From positions 1,550,001-1,614,000 of the forward strand of contig JYIP02000006.1 in assembly GCA_001051155.2 (NCBI GenBank): a stretch of DNA of 64,000 nucleotides. The letters run 5' to 3'. Shown here piece by piece: positions 45,411 through 58,621 of the stretch. Origin of the DNA: Chrysoporthe austroafricana. Lineage: Eukaryota > Ascomycota > Sordariomycetes > Diaporthales > Cryphonectriaceae. The translations under genes and the position numbers were made by a program. Under the pieces are notes generated by a model. The model did no database searches. It was not told the origin of the DNA and saw only the letters and a program-made list of their open reading frames with translations. Each line of letters starts with the position of its first letter. Positions within the stretch are counted from its first letter, which is position 1.

Positions 45411-46051
45411 CCCGTACGCTGCAGAAGGGTTAGCCTGCTGCACCGCGCTGCACCATGCGCAACGCCACCATTCACTAATCGGCTGCTCTCGTCGGGAAAC
45501 CTCAGCGCACGGGCGGCGAAAATACAAGACCCGGCCGGGCCTCTACTGCTCTGCGCCAGGTGCGCGCCGGGGCGCGATGGGCAAGACACAGAGAGACAGA
45601 GGGAAGAGACGGAGAGAGATAGAGAGATAGAGAGAGAAACTTGAAAAAAAAAACATAAAGGAAGTTTATGAACGCCGACGATCGCATGCCAGTGTTCACG
45701 ACAGATAGATAGAGCCGCATGTCTCAGAGCGGCAGACGGTACGTCCTGCACTGACTATTGGCATGCAAGGCACACACCACACAAATTTAGACGGGCGGGC
45801 TGCTTCTAGCTGGACGTTGGAGGAGGGCTCGGACGCCGTCCGCCGCGATAATCATGACGATGACGGCCCAACCACGAACGGCATCGCGGGTCTTCTCGGA
45901 GGCAGCGGGCCCAAGTCCGAGCCTCCCGTCTTCCGTAGCTGTATGACACCTTACTGGTTGGTGAGGGTACTCGGCGAGTCTGCGCAAGGTGAGGGTGGTG
46001 ATGGTGCTACTACTACTACTGCTGCTTAGTGGCGCATCACGCACCACCACG

Positions 46052-46080
46052 GCACGCACGCACGCACGCACGCACGCACA
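46052..46080. repeat. (GCAC)n microsatellite
   Basis: About seven GCAC units, continuing into imperfect CA repeats up to 46105. Confidence 0.7.
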
Positions 46081-47236
46081 CATGCAACACATGCACACAC
46101 ATCAGTTTAGTGACCTGATCGGGCGAGCACATGACGAAATCCTCTGCAGGTTTGGTGCCGACTTTCACCAGCTTGGAACAACAACAACATGGGGGACTTT
46201 GGTTAGGCCCAACAGGGTTTTTATGAGCAAATTAGCTAGACGAGATTGAGACTAGCCCCCACCGCCTCCCTGCTAAATATAGGCTCCCCCCCGTCGTTGC
46301 CCGCGCCGGTGCGAATTGCGGTTCTTCTGTCCCCGAACCTTCATTGGCCCTGGCCCTAGCCCTGCTTTGCTTGGGCCCTGGCTGGCCGACCTGGATGGAA
46401 ATGCGACGCCCGAGAAGTGCGAGGGAGGTACACCACACCACACCACACCACACACATGACGGGCCACCACCGGAGAGAGAGAAGGGTCTCCTGCCACCAC
46501 CCTGCTCTGCCCGCAGCGCCACCCGCCGCGAGGTCCTCTCATGATCGCGGCGCGACAGCAGAGCAGACGGGCGGACCTCCTCCCCCCTCGTTCTGCCTCT
46601 CTCTCTCTCTCTCTCTCCCTGTCTCTCTCCCTCTTCCTCTCCGTGCAGCACCGTCTACCAACCGCGCCATCTGGCGGCGTACGAACATGTCGTGCTCCCC
46701 CCCTCCCCCCGCCACGCGTCCGCCCAGCGAGCTATTCGCAAATGACGCGCAGCCCTCGTCCCACGCGAGGGGAGGTTCGTGCGCCCCCCCTCCCCCCTTC
46801 CTCTTCCCCGGGGGCCTGGGGCAGGGACACGGCATGGGAAATCGGCATGGGGAGAAAACCTCAGGAACCCCGGGCTCCACGACAGACAGACAGACAAGCC
46901 CGCTCGCTCGCGCACCTTCGAGGGAGAGAAGGGAGTGGTGTGAGAGAAGGCCCAGCAGCTCTGCGCCGGAACCTGGCCGCCGCCCGCGTCACGAGGTCGG
47001 CCGTCGGATGTCTCGCGCCTGCATGTTCGCTCCCCTGCTCGCTAGTCGTGCGTGCGTGGGTGCGTGGGTGCCTGCATGTCTCTGTCTATCTGTCTCTATC
47101 TGTCTCTTGTGTATGTGTGTCTCGCCCTTGTGCGCGTCGGGGCACGGGCTGGCCTCGCTGGTGATCAGCGACCGCCCCCGGGGAACCGACCAACCGCGCC
47201 TGTGGTGGTGTCGCGGGCGGGCTTCGTATGCGCCCG

Positions 47237-47238
<2 letters not shown>

Positions 47239-47270
<32 letters not shown>
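47239..47270. repeat. (GA)n microsatellite
   Basis: About sixteen GA units in gene-free DNA. Confidence 0.8.
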
Positions 47271-47274
<4 letters not shown>

Positions 47275-47973
47275 GCCGGCCGCGCAGGGCGTGTCTGCCG
47301 CTTCGCTCTTCATCTTCGTCTTTCTCCTTGCCCTTTTCCCACCAGCGTCGGCACAGAGAGGGAGGGAGAGCGAATCTCTATGGCCCGCCAGGGTCCCCGG
47401 CGCCAGCGTGTCCTCGCCGACCAGGCCAGCGCATGCACGGCACGTGCCGCTCATCTATCTGGGGTGACACGGAGGGAAGCACGTCGACCAGATGGGCCAC
47501 ACCTCTGCGCGTTCTCGTGTGTGTATGTATGTATGTATGTCTGTCTGTCTGTATGTATGTGTGCGTGCTGGATCGGGGAGGGGGAGGGTGGCCTCGGCGA
47601 CCACTCCTTTGAGGCATCCCGTCTCTCCCCCCCTCCCCCCTTTCCAGCCTCCCTCCCCAGCAGGGCGGGCAGCTGCCTCGGGGCCCCGTATCTGTACCGG
47701 TCTATCTATATCCTTCCCTTCTCCTGCAAGCCGCAGCGCGAGAGATCGGGGGTCGATACGATGGGAATTCTCCGACGTGTGTTTCCGCTGCGGGCGGCCG
47801 TTTGTCTTGGGGACCGGCTTGTTTCTCCTCCTCCCCCTTGCGCAGGAGGGCGTTCGGCTTACCCTTTTTTGAAGGAAGACGCCCGGCTGTCGCATGGGCT
47901 CGGTAGTTCGCCGTCGGAGTTTCGGGGCGAGGGAGTTCTCTGTGTTTCTTGTTTCTTTTTCCTTGTTCTTTTT

Positions 47974-48123
47974 TTATTGTCAGCCTCGTGGGTCCCCCCC
48001 CCCCGGGCTCGCCTGCGGCCGCGGAGATTCTTGGCCCATATGGCGGCTGTGGCGCCCGCTGAGGCGGAACCCACCAAGGTGAGAAGGGAGGACTCCTCGG
48101 AATTCTTTTTTCCTTTTTTCTTT

Positions 48124-48159
<36 letters not shown>

Positions 48160-48329
48160 CTTTCTTTTTTTCCTTTTTTTTTTCTTGTTCTGTGCCCTTC
48201 CTTCTGGGTCGCCCTCCCCACCTGGGGGGTTTCCGCCCCGGCGGGCGCCACAGCCGCCATGGGGGCCAAGAATGTCCGCGGCCGCAGGCGAGCCCGGGGG
48301 GGGGGGACCCACGAGGCTGACAATAAAAN
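47974..48329. repeat. Noisy inverted repeat around a poly-T core, ending at N
   Basis: The left arm (47974-48118, starting TTTTATTGTCAGCCTCGTGG) is matched by its reverse complement at about 48190-48328 (ending CCACGAGGCTGACAATAAAA), with scattered mismatches and small indels. Between the arms is a poly-T stretch. The right arm ends exactly at the N at 48329. This is more likely a fold-back assembly artefact than a genomic palindrome. Confidence 0.75.
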
Positions 48330-48391
48330 CCGCGGGTATCGCTCTCCCGGTCGGGGGGGGGGCGGCCAGGAGCCTTCGTTTTTCCTGTTCC

Positions 48392-48427
<36 letters not shown>

Positions 48428-50927
48428 ATTCCCGCCCTCCTCCCCTTCGACTTCAGCGAGCCGGACGCCTGCCATCGGGGCCGAACGCTCGCGTACGCCG
48501 CCCCGCTGCCAGCCAGTCTCGCCAGCAGCCCAGCCGGGCGGCCTGGCCTGGCCTGGCCTGGCCTCGTGTGGCTCAGCCCTGCAAGGCTGACAAGGTCCCC
48601 AAGCCGCGGGTCCAATCCCCCCCCCCTTCCCCTCCCCTCCCCTGTTGCCCCCTGGACCGCCCTGGCCCACCCGGCTCCATCTCCCCAAAATCCAGGAGCC
48701 CGCCTGAGGGCAGTGGCTGAGCTGGCTGAGCGACCACGTAATATGTCATGCGAGTGCCGCCCTCCGCCGCGCGAGCTGCCAGCCGATCATCCGCTCCGCC
48801 GTCGGACCCGCGAGCCGGCTGCTCTCGCCTTGCCCTCCCCGGCGGAGGAGGAGGAGGAGGGGGGCCTTCGGGGGTCTGGAGAAGAAGGGGGGCGGGAGGG
48901 AGGTGGGCGTGTGTGGTTCGGTGGACTGGGCGCTGCTCGGCACCCCGTCTCCGCGCCCGGAAGGGTATCCTTTTATCTCTCTTATTTTTTCCCCTTCTTT
49001 TCTTCTCTCCCCCTCCGACCTGTCGGGTACAGGTGCCAGCCCGCGCGGGGCGGGAGGATGGCCTCGGGGGGCAGGAAGAGGAACGATGAAGGATCTGATA
49101 AGCAAAATATTGCGTGCCCGTCGTCGTGGCACGGCAAGGGGGCGCGCCCACGACTCGTGGTCGTCGCCACGGTTGGGGGCCGGCCCGGCCGGTCGGAGAA
49201 GGAACGTGCAGGTCCTCGGTGCCTGGTGGGGGGGAGGGCGTGTCTGGGATGGGATGGGGTATACGGCAGGCGAGCCGTGCTATTTTTGGTCCTTGCTGGG
49301 TCCCGGATGCGATCGCCAGGCACGCTGTGCCGACAGGAGGTGGATCGCCCGCGCGCCCGCGTGTGTGTGTATGCATGCGTGCATGAACCTCTCTGGCATG
49401 GGCGTTCCCTCCTCCGCGGTGGGAACGCCAGGGGGGGGGGGGCCGTTCCTGTTCCTGCTAACCCGGACGTATACATTTCCCCAACCCCATCCCCCCTCGC
49501 CGCCGCTGATCATCGGCCGGAGGCTCTCGGTTCAGCGCGGTGCCTTGCGCCTGGGCAGGGCGGCGTCCTCCTTCCAGGCACGAGGCTCCTGCGGCGCGGG
49601 GCATCGAGTCATGATTGCGGGGCGGGATGGGAGGGATGATGGAGGGCGTGGTGATGGTGCAAGGTCAGCGGGCGCGACGTACGCCTTCTTCGCGTTCGGG
49701 CCCGAAATCCGAGTGCGAGGGATCGACAGTGGGCCATGCCATCGCTTCGCGTCCCCGGGTCACAGTCAGACCTCGCAGGGGAGGTCTCACGATATGCCGC
49801 GGCCCGGGCAGAGGCCGCCGGGGGATCTGGCCAGACTCAGGGCGAGAAAGACTCTGGCGGCCTGGTCTTGTTGGAGAGCAGGAGTGGCTGTGGGTGTCTC
49901 TCGTCGACGCGCCGGCTGGCCTGGGCCCGGCCGGGCCTGCTTGGATGGAGAGCTGGCTCAGGCAGTGGGCGGGTTTGGTGTGTGAGCGAGTTCCTTCAGA
50001 AAGATGTGATTAGGATCAATAAAGACCAGTAAACTCGAGACACTGTGATATCCTCACCAAGATGTGTCTGCGTCTTAGCCTGCGAGATACCTCGGAGACC
50101 TTAGAGGCCAATGTCGGGCAAGTCAAACACGTATCACAAACATCAGGTCTCTTGATGAGTATATCTAGTCAGAACTCCGATGGGATAGATGCCCAGTCGA
50201 TGAAATGCCTGGTAAACAGCACAAAGTAGCAAGCTAAAACTTCATTCTTATATTCTCAAAGGGGTATGTATATACTCTCATCTTCTCCCTACAAAACGAC
50301 TCTGATAAAATATGCACAGCCGCCTTAGCATAAGACACATCGGCTGGACCGCCAACCTGCGAGGCCTCGATTCTTACGCTTCGCGCGGCGCGTAGATGCA
50401 GACAACTCTCCTATGTCCGGCGCAAATTCTATCTCGAGCATCGCCGGACGGTTCCCTGGGAAGGGTGCCCTCGACCGCTCCTCACACCCGCCCATCGTCC
50501 TCAAAGGGACACCAAGAACCCCGATTTTGCTTTGCCTTGCCTTGCCCTGTCCTGTCCGCCCTGTGCTGAGCGCCTCTAGAAAAGCACTGCCCGTTGCCCC
50601 TTTGCCCCCGCGTCCAGACCATCCCAAGAACCAAGCCCCCCACCCGGCCCCGTTTCCCTAGCAGACATGCGGTCTTTCGTCTCGAAGAAAAAAAAAAAGC
50701 CCGATGCATCATTACAAGACACCAAAGAGATCCATCCTCCAACACCTCGCGATGCTGATTTCACGAAACTCCGCGTAGATCCACTGAACACCGCCCGGAA
50801 TTGACAAGAGAGGGAAATCAGGGGAAAAAGAAAAAAGAGGAAGAAAAAAGGACACCAAATCGATTTACAGAGAAGACAAGGAGAGACGGACGACAAGAGC
50901 AGAGGGTGAGAGAACGAGGGGTCGTCA

Positions 50928-53900
50928 CTACAGCCCGATGTTGACCTCCTGCGCGACCAGCCCGTAGATCCAGTTCGCCTCCGTGACGCTGCTGCACTGG
51001 AAGCACCACTTCTTGACCGTGCCCGCCAGCCCGCCCGTCTTGGGCGCGACGCCGACGTTGTTCTCCTCGTCGCGCAGGTCCTCCCACACGTTCAGGATGA
51101 TCCCCCGCGCGCCCAGCCGCCCGAAGCACTTGGACCCGAGCACGACGTCCAGCACGATGACCGGCTTGTTCTTGTCGGGGTCGCCGCCGTCGCCGAACCC
51201 GAGCGTCTTCTTGGGGATCTTGGTCACCACCACGCGCTTCTCCATCCCGTGCCGGATGCGCAGCTCCTGCCGCATGCCCGGCGGCGGCCGCGTGATCTGG
51301 AGCGTGCAGTTGCCGTGGTCCTCCCACTTCGTCGGCGTGACGAGCAGGTGGCAGCGGACCTTGAGGTTGTCGCTGCCGAGGACGACGGTGCGGCCGCTGG
51401 CCTCGGCCAGGGACACCGATGGCGAGCGCGGCGGGGTCACGTTGCCGGACGAGGACGAGCCGCTCGTGTACAGCGATGCGGCGGCCGTGGTGGGGCGGCT
51501 CATGCTGCGCCGGTCGATAGAGGACTTGTCGATGTTGAACGACGAGCTGCTGCCGCCCGTGAGACGCTTGAAGAGCGACGGCCCGGACGAGCTGGACGAC
51601 GTGCCCAGAGACTGGGACACGGACTGCGACGGGGCGCGGGTCGAGGCCCGGTAGCTGTTCTTCCTGCCGAACCAGCTGCGGCGATTGCTGCTGCTCGACT
51701 GACCGTCGGGGTCCTGAGAGGCCATATCCGGCTGTCCGAACGAGCGGAATCTGGCTTCTTCCGCCAGGGCTTTGTACTTAGCATTGTTGAGGCGAGCCTG
51801 GTGGACAGCCATGTACAGAGTGGACCCCTCCTTGGCAGATGTTGCGCGGAAGCGGAAGATCTTGCCGTCGATATTGGCCAGCTTGCAGTATGGCCGGACC
51901 GGAGAGCGGATTTCGAGGTCAATAACCGTGCTCTGCCGGATCATGACGATGGGCGTGAGCTCTAGAGCGACCAGCGGCTGCACGCGGGACAAGTCTGCGT
52001 CGCCGCCAAACTCAGAGGACCCCGATGAATTTAATGCCCCAGGGCCCGAGACAGAGTGCATGGACAGTGGGTACGCCTCGATCAGGCCGGGCGTGACGAC
52101 AATAGAGCACGCTTCGTGCCAGGCGTCTCCCCACTGTCCCTTCTTGTTGGACCAGTACGAGATCGTGGCGATCGTCTTGATGGTGTACTCTGGGTCCTTT
52201 GCACCTCCAGGACCGAGCCGGCCGTAGAGACCAACCTGAGAAGCCGAATGAGACGGTGTGATGCTGTTATCGGACACAACGGACTCCACGGCTGACATGT
52301 CCGAGGTCTGCTTAATGCTGATAGCAGGCTGTGTATCTGGGACATCAGCCTCGTCAAGCTCATCGCTCGACGACTCGACGTCGGATTCGGAGTCGCTCTC
52401 CGACTCTGACGAATCAGACGAGACGTCCGAAGGGCGATACTCGTGCTTCAGCGGCGAGGAACCGCGGCGCCTTATGCGAGCCGCAGGGGCCAGCTCGACC
52501 GGGGGACTGAGAGGCGCAGGCTTGCCCGTGGACAAGGTGCGGTGCACAGGGGGCGGTGGTGCGCCGTCCTCGCGGAACGGCTTGCTGTTCGGAGGCGACT
52601 TCGTGAGCTTCTTGGGGTCAGGTCGCATGTCCTCCCGGAGAGGCGTGGTTTCGGGCTTGGCGGGCAGCACGGGAAGGGCATGAGGCCTGCTCTTCCTCTC
52701 GAAAGACTTTTGGGTTGGGGTCCGCTCTGGTGATGGGCTCTGCTCAAAGGTACACGCCCCCGCCGGAGGCGTAGTTGGTGTGGTTGGTGTGCTTGCATGC
52801 CGCGCGTGGTAGCGACTCGGCGTGCTAGACTTGGGCTGCTCCTCCGCTGCGCTGACCGTCCTTGATGGCACTGCGTCCGGAGCTGACTTGCGAAGGTTCA
52901 TGGGTCCGGTGCGCTCACCCAATGGCACATTGGCTTCTTGACGAGGTGAAGACGTAGCAGAACCCTCCTTCATGGTACTGTAGGTCATCGGCGGCGGCAC
53001 CGGCGTTGTCCCGAGTATGTCTATCCAGTCTAGGACTTGCTCATCGAGGTCCGTCGACAGCGTCAACAACTCGTACCACTCTTTGCCATTGTGCCTGCCA
53101 CGGATCATGAGAACGAGGACACCGGGGTGATCACCCCTGCGGGCGGAAATCGCCGTCTTCGGGATGGGCGGGAACATGAGACAGAACCGAGCGTGCCCAG
53201 TATCTCGAATAAGGACATCGCCTCTGTCCATGGGATCCTTTGGCTTGTCCCGGTAGACGAGCTCGACTTGACACTCAATCCTTTGGCCGCTTGAGTGGCA
53301 GAGATCCATGGAGAAGAAGTCCTTAGCGTTGACCTGCCGGCTCGGGTCGATGAGCACCCCTTCCATGGGCTTCAGGTTTCGCAGGTCGGAGCAACGGCTG
53401 GTGTCTGTGTTGCTGGCGTCCTCGTCCGTCTTGCGCGCAACTTCTTCACGGTGCCGTCTCCGAGCCTTCTCATGAAGGCTGGTGAAGTCGCTGATCACCA
53501 TCTCGAGTTCCGGATGTTTGATGCCAATCGCACGTGCGCCCTGTATTTCTGTGTGAGCCTACCAGCCTGCGATTGTCATAGGCCATTGGGGACTGCTTAC
53601 CCTCAGGAGCTTCAGGAGCCCCCTGATCCGTGCCAATGGCCTCGTCAAGAGGCGTTGGAGATCCACGGGCTGGCCCTCGGTGTCGACGATATCCCCGTCC
53701 TCATTGCGGGGCATTGCATTGCACAAGGAGTCCTCATCGTCTTGCCTTCCCGGGGCGGGCGCGAGGTTCACAACAATGCCCTCGAAGCCCAGCCGCCATA
53801 CATCCAGGTACTTGTCATACACGGGGTACGCCGTAATCACCCAGGTGAGTATCCTGTCCACGTCGTTCAGGGGGGCCCACCTGTGCAGGGTCTTGAGCCT

Positions 53901-56726
53901 TTCCAGGGCGACGCCCATGCTGACCACGGTCTTGCCGAGCGTTTCTGCTCGCCCGTCTGGCGATGCCTCAAAGAGGTCCGCCGCGTAGTCCTCGTTGCCG
54001 TAGACGGCCTTCTTCAGCAGCACGGGGATCGCACCGTCGACCAGCGTCTTGAGCTCCCGGCGGTAGAGGTCCTCATCGATCCAGAATTCTTTCAGCAGGT
54101 CCTCCACCGTGACCTTCTCCATATTGCTGGTCCTCCGCCGAAGACTACTAGTCGACTTGATGCTGCTGGCGCGGACGGGACCATTGTTGTCCGGAAGGGA
54201 CAGGACAGAGACGAGATCAGAATGTTTGGTCAGGCGGCGCTTCAGCCCGGGTCCTCTGTTCCGCCGTGAGATAGCACTGGACCTAGTAAGTGCCGTCGTC
54301 TGTGTCACGGTTGATTCCGAGAGGACCGATATTGTTTCCGACCCGACGGTGCTTTCTGACCCCTCCGAGACAATCGTTGATAGTTCATATTGCCCATTCG
54401 TAGGCGGTGGCCGGTGTCTGGGGATGGCCGACGTCATGTATGGCCCCTCGGTACTGCTGCTAACGTCAGTGGAGATATAGGAGGACTCTGGTGATGCTGG
54501 TCGTCTCGGTGGTTCGACGGAGCGGACATGAGGATCTCCCTGGGTGTTCTCCTCAACATAGTCCACGTAGCTTGACTCTGAATCTGTGTCCGCGTCCTGG
54601 TAGCTGGAATAGGCTTTCGTTGGGATCTTGTGCCCACTAGACTCTCCTCTAAAGAGGTTGTTGAGGGTCTCGCGGAGGGGCGTCTTTGCCGAGGGCTGCT
54701 TCATGGAATTGACTTTAGTTGCTTTGCTCCTCTTGAGTCCCACCGGTGGTGGCTGTGCAGCCGGCTCGGAGGGCTTTCTCTGCGGCTCGCTCTGCGGAAC
54801 CTCTTCTTCCCTGGAGGTTCGCGCGGGTTCAGTCGGGTCCGCCGGGGCCGGCGGCGGCTTCTGCGCCATCTCGGCCGACGACCGCCTGCGCGCGTGCTTC
54901 TCCCAGTCCTTCTCCACCGACTTCGCCTTCGGAGCGGGCTTCTCGACGAAGGGGTCGACCGTGCCGTTCAACCACTTCTCGATGCTCGGCGGCTGGTTCA
55001 CGACGGGCTTGGGCGGGTCGACCTTCTCCTGGACGATCTCCTTGGCGCCCGTCATGATCTTCTTGAAGGCGTTGGGCACCGCCTTGAAGCTGCTGGTGTT
55101 CTTCTGCAGCTTGGGCCGCTTGAAGTGGTGGTGGTCCGCACCGAGCGGGAGGTCGAGCTCGCTGAAGGCCGAGTTGCCGAAGGGAATGTCTGCGAGCGAC
55201 TTTTCCGGGGCACTCGACGGCCTGTCGGAGTCGTGCTGGGAGTCCGACTCGTCGCTGGTCCACGACTCCTCGTCGTCGGAGCAGGCGATGGACGTCTCGG
55301 TGGCTGTTGGGGCTGGCGCCGTGGCGCGGCGCATCATTCGTGCAGAGCCTCGGGATTTCGACTTCCTGGTAGGCGTCTCTGTTTCCGGCTCCTCGACGAT
55401 ACCACCTCTGCCAGTGGGCGTCCGCTCGCGGTCTGCACTCGGCGCGCGGGCTGCCTTCTCCCTGGAGGTCTTCCTCGGGGCCGGATGCGACTCGGGGTCC
55501 TGCACCGGCCGGACGCGGATCCCGTCATCAGGTAGCGGCGCGGACTTGACCGGCTTGACGCGGATCCCATCGTCCACTATGATCGGCGCCGGCGCCTTCC
55601 TCCGCGTAGGCTTGATGCTCAAGGTCTCGTCGCGGCTCACGTGAGGACTCGCTGTCCTGATAGGCCTCACCCGAATGCCGTCGTCTCCGGAGCGGCTGCT
55701 CCCGGTCCCCCAGGTTCGTGAGCTGCCCCTGCTGCCCTCTTCTACTGTGATGAACTCTCGGCCCCGGGCGCTCGTCACGGTCGACCTGTCACCGTCCTCC
55801 TCGACCGTGATGGTGCCTCCACACTTCGTAGCGTACTCCCGGGCCGGCCTGTGGTTGTTCGGGATCTTGGGCGGCACCGGAGAGTCGGGCACCTCGACCT
55901 TCATGGCCCAGTCCTGGATCTTGTGCTGCATGGTCGGCGCCTTGGTCGCCTTCGGGAAGCTGGGGCTTATCTTCGGGGCAGCAGCAGCTGCTGCCTTAGG
56001 GGCCGCGTTGCTCTTGTTCCGCTTCATCCAGTTGTCGTCGCTAACGATCCTCTTCCTGGGCGGGGCCTTGGGGCGTTCGGCAGCGGCGGCGGGCGCGGGC
56101 TCCCTGGGCGCGTCCTCCTTCGCGTCGGCGCCCTTGTCCGGGGACGCCCTGGGCGCGCCTGCAGACTTCCGCCTCGGCTTCTCCCTGAACTTGATGCGCA
56201 CGCGGTCCTCTTCGGTGACGCTCTCCTCGTCGACGTGCACGGCGACCTCGGTGGGCTCGCTGGCGGCGTCCTCGGGGTTCCCGCGGGCCATGGCGGCGGC
56301 GTTGTTGGCCTGCCACTCCTTGACGCGCGACTGCACGCCGCCGGGCTTCTGCACGCGGCGCACGGCCTCCTGGCGCATCTGCTGGCGCAGCTCCTGCCTC
56401 ACGGCGGCGGCGTCGACGCTCTTCCGGCGGGCCGCGGCCTGGCGCGCGGCCGAGGGGCGGCCGAGGAGGAAGTCGCCCAGCAGGCTGGGCTCGGTGGGCT
56501 TCTTGGCCGGGGGCTTGCGGGGGCCGCCGCCGCCGGCCGCGGCGGGGGCGCTCTTGGGCGTCTGCGCCGCGGAGGTCTTGCGGGTGGCGGGCGTGGTGGC
56601 GGCGACGCCATTGTTCCCGGGTCGTCTGGCGGCCGGAGGGGTCTTGCTGGCCGCGGAGGCCCTCCGGGGACTCGGGGGTGGTTTGTCGCTGGTGCCCTCG
56701 TCGTCTGGTGCTCTCGCAGGGGCCAT
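50928..56726 (-). CDS. Giant DH-PH domain protein (putative Rho-type GEF)
   Basis: Two exons on the minus strand, 56726-53601 and 53540-50928, with a 60-nt intron (GTAAGC..CAG, CTCAC branch); the product is 1912 aa. The first about 850 residues are disordered, with Pro/Ala/Lys/Ser-rich segments and repeated DDGIRV(R/K)P(V/I) motifs (near 55690-55500). A Dbl-homology domain begins near residue 870 (VTVEDLLKEFWIDEDLYRREL) and runs across the intron to about 1085, followed by a PH-like domain (about 1100-1220: GVLIDPSRQVNAKDFFSMDL). A second PH-like region (TIATISYWSNKKGQWGDAW) and a C-terminal PH/RanBD-like block (RTVVLGSDNLKVRCHLLVTP) follow. Fungal homologues have been annotated as DH-domain or splicing-coactivator-like proteins. 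GTPase exchange activity is inferred from domain order only. Confidence 0.88.
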
Positions 56727-58621
56727 CTTCTACGGGTCGAGACGGTCAGCCATCATGCAGTCCCGGCACGCCGGCATGGCCCGGTCGATCTATTTATGAA
56801 GAAGGGGAGCCAAAGAGGGCGCAGGGTCCTGCTGCGGGACCAGCAGCCCACACAAGGGTCGTGATGCACGGGGGCCCTCCTATGACGTGGGGCCACACTG
56901 CAGCAGAAGGGGAGAGAGCCCTGGCCAGGGCCGGCTCTGTACGCACCTAGAAGGCCCACATGCTGTCAGGCCCCGTGCGACGACAAGGCAGCGCGAGGGA
57001 CGGCGGTGATCACCGAGCCGCGGAGCAGCGGGAGCGGGCGGCGGCGGCGAAGGTAACTCTGGGGGAGGCCGGAAAGGGCATGCGAGGCTCTGTGCGGCTG
57101 GGAGTCTGTTTACTATGCGTCTCGAAGGGGAAAGTATCGGCGTCCTCGAGAGGGCGGCGGCTGGACGAGTGCGAGTGCGCTTCTTCGTTCACGACGCTGG
57201 ACCTGACGAGCCTGGGAACGGAGCCGGGGACGCAGTGCTCGGGGCAGATGACGGCGCCGGTGGGAGGGGATCGACCTGAAGATTAAAACTGTCTGCTCTG
57301 AGGGAACGTAAGGCCAGCGGCGTGCTGGGAGTTGCCGAAGGACAAGAAATAGAACGGGAGGATGGTGAGCAGGAGCAGCAGGAGACCCAAGACCAGGAAT
57401 CCAGAAACCAGGCAGTGTCCCATCCCAGTACGGCCCCAGCACGGCTTACGGGTGGTGCTAGGTGCTGCAGCTCTCGGCGCCGCAGGCCGTGCCTCTGCGC
57501 GTGTGGTGTGTGGTGTGTGTGGTGCAGGGCGGCGGCCCTTGTTGCTGCTATTACCGGTAGCTGTGAAACCGCCTGGGCCAATGGCAGGGCCCAGCGGAGG
57601 GGCGGCAGAGGGGTGGGTAAACAGAGGCCACCCCTGCGCCGCCGCCGAGACAGCCCGCCCCGCAGCGCTGCTATGGCAGCGGGCTAGCTAAGGATCCCCT
57701 GGAATGCCTGGGAATCCCAGAGATCCCAGCGCCCCACCGCGCCCTCGAGGCCCCCCGGCTTAAGGTTGTTTCCCCTGCTCCCTCCCAGCCTCCTCGGGCG
57801 CCAGGGGGGAGGCTACCATGGTAGCAGCGCCCAGATGCGTCTCCACTTCCAACTTCAAGTTCCAACAACCTGAACACCACACATGCCAACTGCTGCCACT
57901 GCTGCCACTGCTGCCACTGCTGCCACTGCTGCCACTGCTGCCACCGCCTGCCCGCCTGTTTTCCTGCGCGCCTTGGGCATACGGCAACCTATATTTCCTC
58001 GTAATGATCCTGGGGGCGCCGTCATGGCGTGCGGCCTGCCAGATCAGGAGGGGGCGCTGGTGAGGGGCACAGCCAGGTTTTCGTGCCGCCTCCTCCTCAC
58101 GCGGCAGCCACTCGTTCAGCAAACCCTCCCTCCACCGACTCGCGCCCTCCTGCACCACGTGTTCCCGAGCACCGGTCTTGCTATTGATCACTCATCTCCG
58201 TCGAACGGCAGATGACGGCCCTTGTTTTACTTGATTGATTTATTTTTCTGTGCCCTGTGATAGGCGGCGGGGTCCTAAGACTCGAGGCCCCTATAGCACT
58301 ACGACGCCCTTATCGGCAGGGCCAGCCATACCCAATCCGTCTGTGGCCCGTGGTGTCTCGTCTGCGCGCCCACGCGCCCTCAACTTGGCTGGCTTTCTCG
58401 CAAGCCACATGGCGCATCTCGATCTTACTCATCTCCTCTCGCCCGCCCTAGTCGCGCGCCGCAACCCATATCAGCAGCTCTCTCGGCAGATGACAGCCGA
58501 GCAGTCCTCGTGACGAGGCCTGGCTGCTGCTGCTGCTGCTGAGGTGCGGACTGCAGCTCGGTCAGGTAATGAGGTGGCGGCGTCGGGTGTGGTAAGAAGC
58601 AGGCTGGCGTGGAACACCACC
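56727..58621. other. Intergenic region between divergent DH-PH and HET genes
   Basis: Both start codons face outward, so both promoters lie here. I see no gene. It contains a 9-mer array at 57886-57950 and a short trinucleotide GCT run at 58528-58541, close to the HET start. Confidence 0.6.
57886..57950. repeat. CTGCCACTG 9-mer tandem array
   Basis: Six nearly perfect 9-base units. The period is a multiple of three, but the surrounding frames have no domain. Confidence 0.8.

Larger units (their letters stand above)
37192..50927. other. Second gene-free, microsatellite-rich region with assembly joins
   Basis: No gene is recognised over 13.7 kb. The first kilobase is presumably the promoter of the Zn2Cys6 gene. 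The rest is GC-rich with GT, CA, GA, GCAC, GGCT and GTAT microsatellites, homopolymers and three single-N joins (39787, 43865 and 48329). The part 40.2-43.3 kb is the least repetitive; its frames on both strands are short, mutually overlapping and without known motifs, so a decayed gene there is possible but not shown. From about 49980 to 50330 the sequence is AT-richer, probably beyond the 3' end of the DH-PH gene. Confidence 0.55.

Noticed and set aside
46417..48720. 767-codon open frame on the plus strand
   Set aside because: It runs through CT and GA microsatellites, the poly-T core, the inverted-repeat artefact and the N at 48329. The protein is low-complexity and matches nothing.
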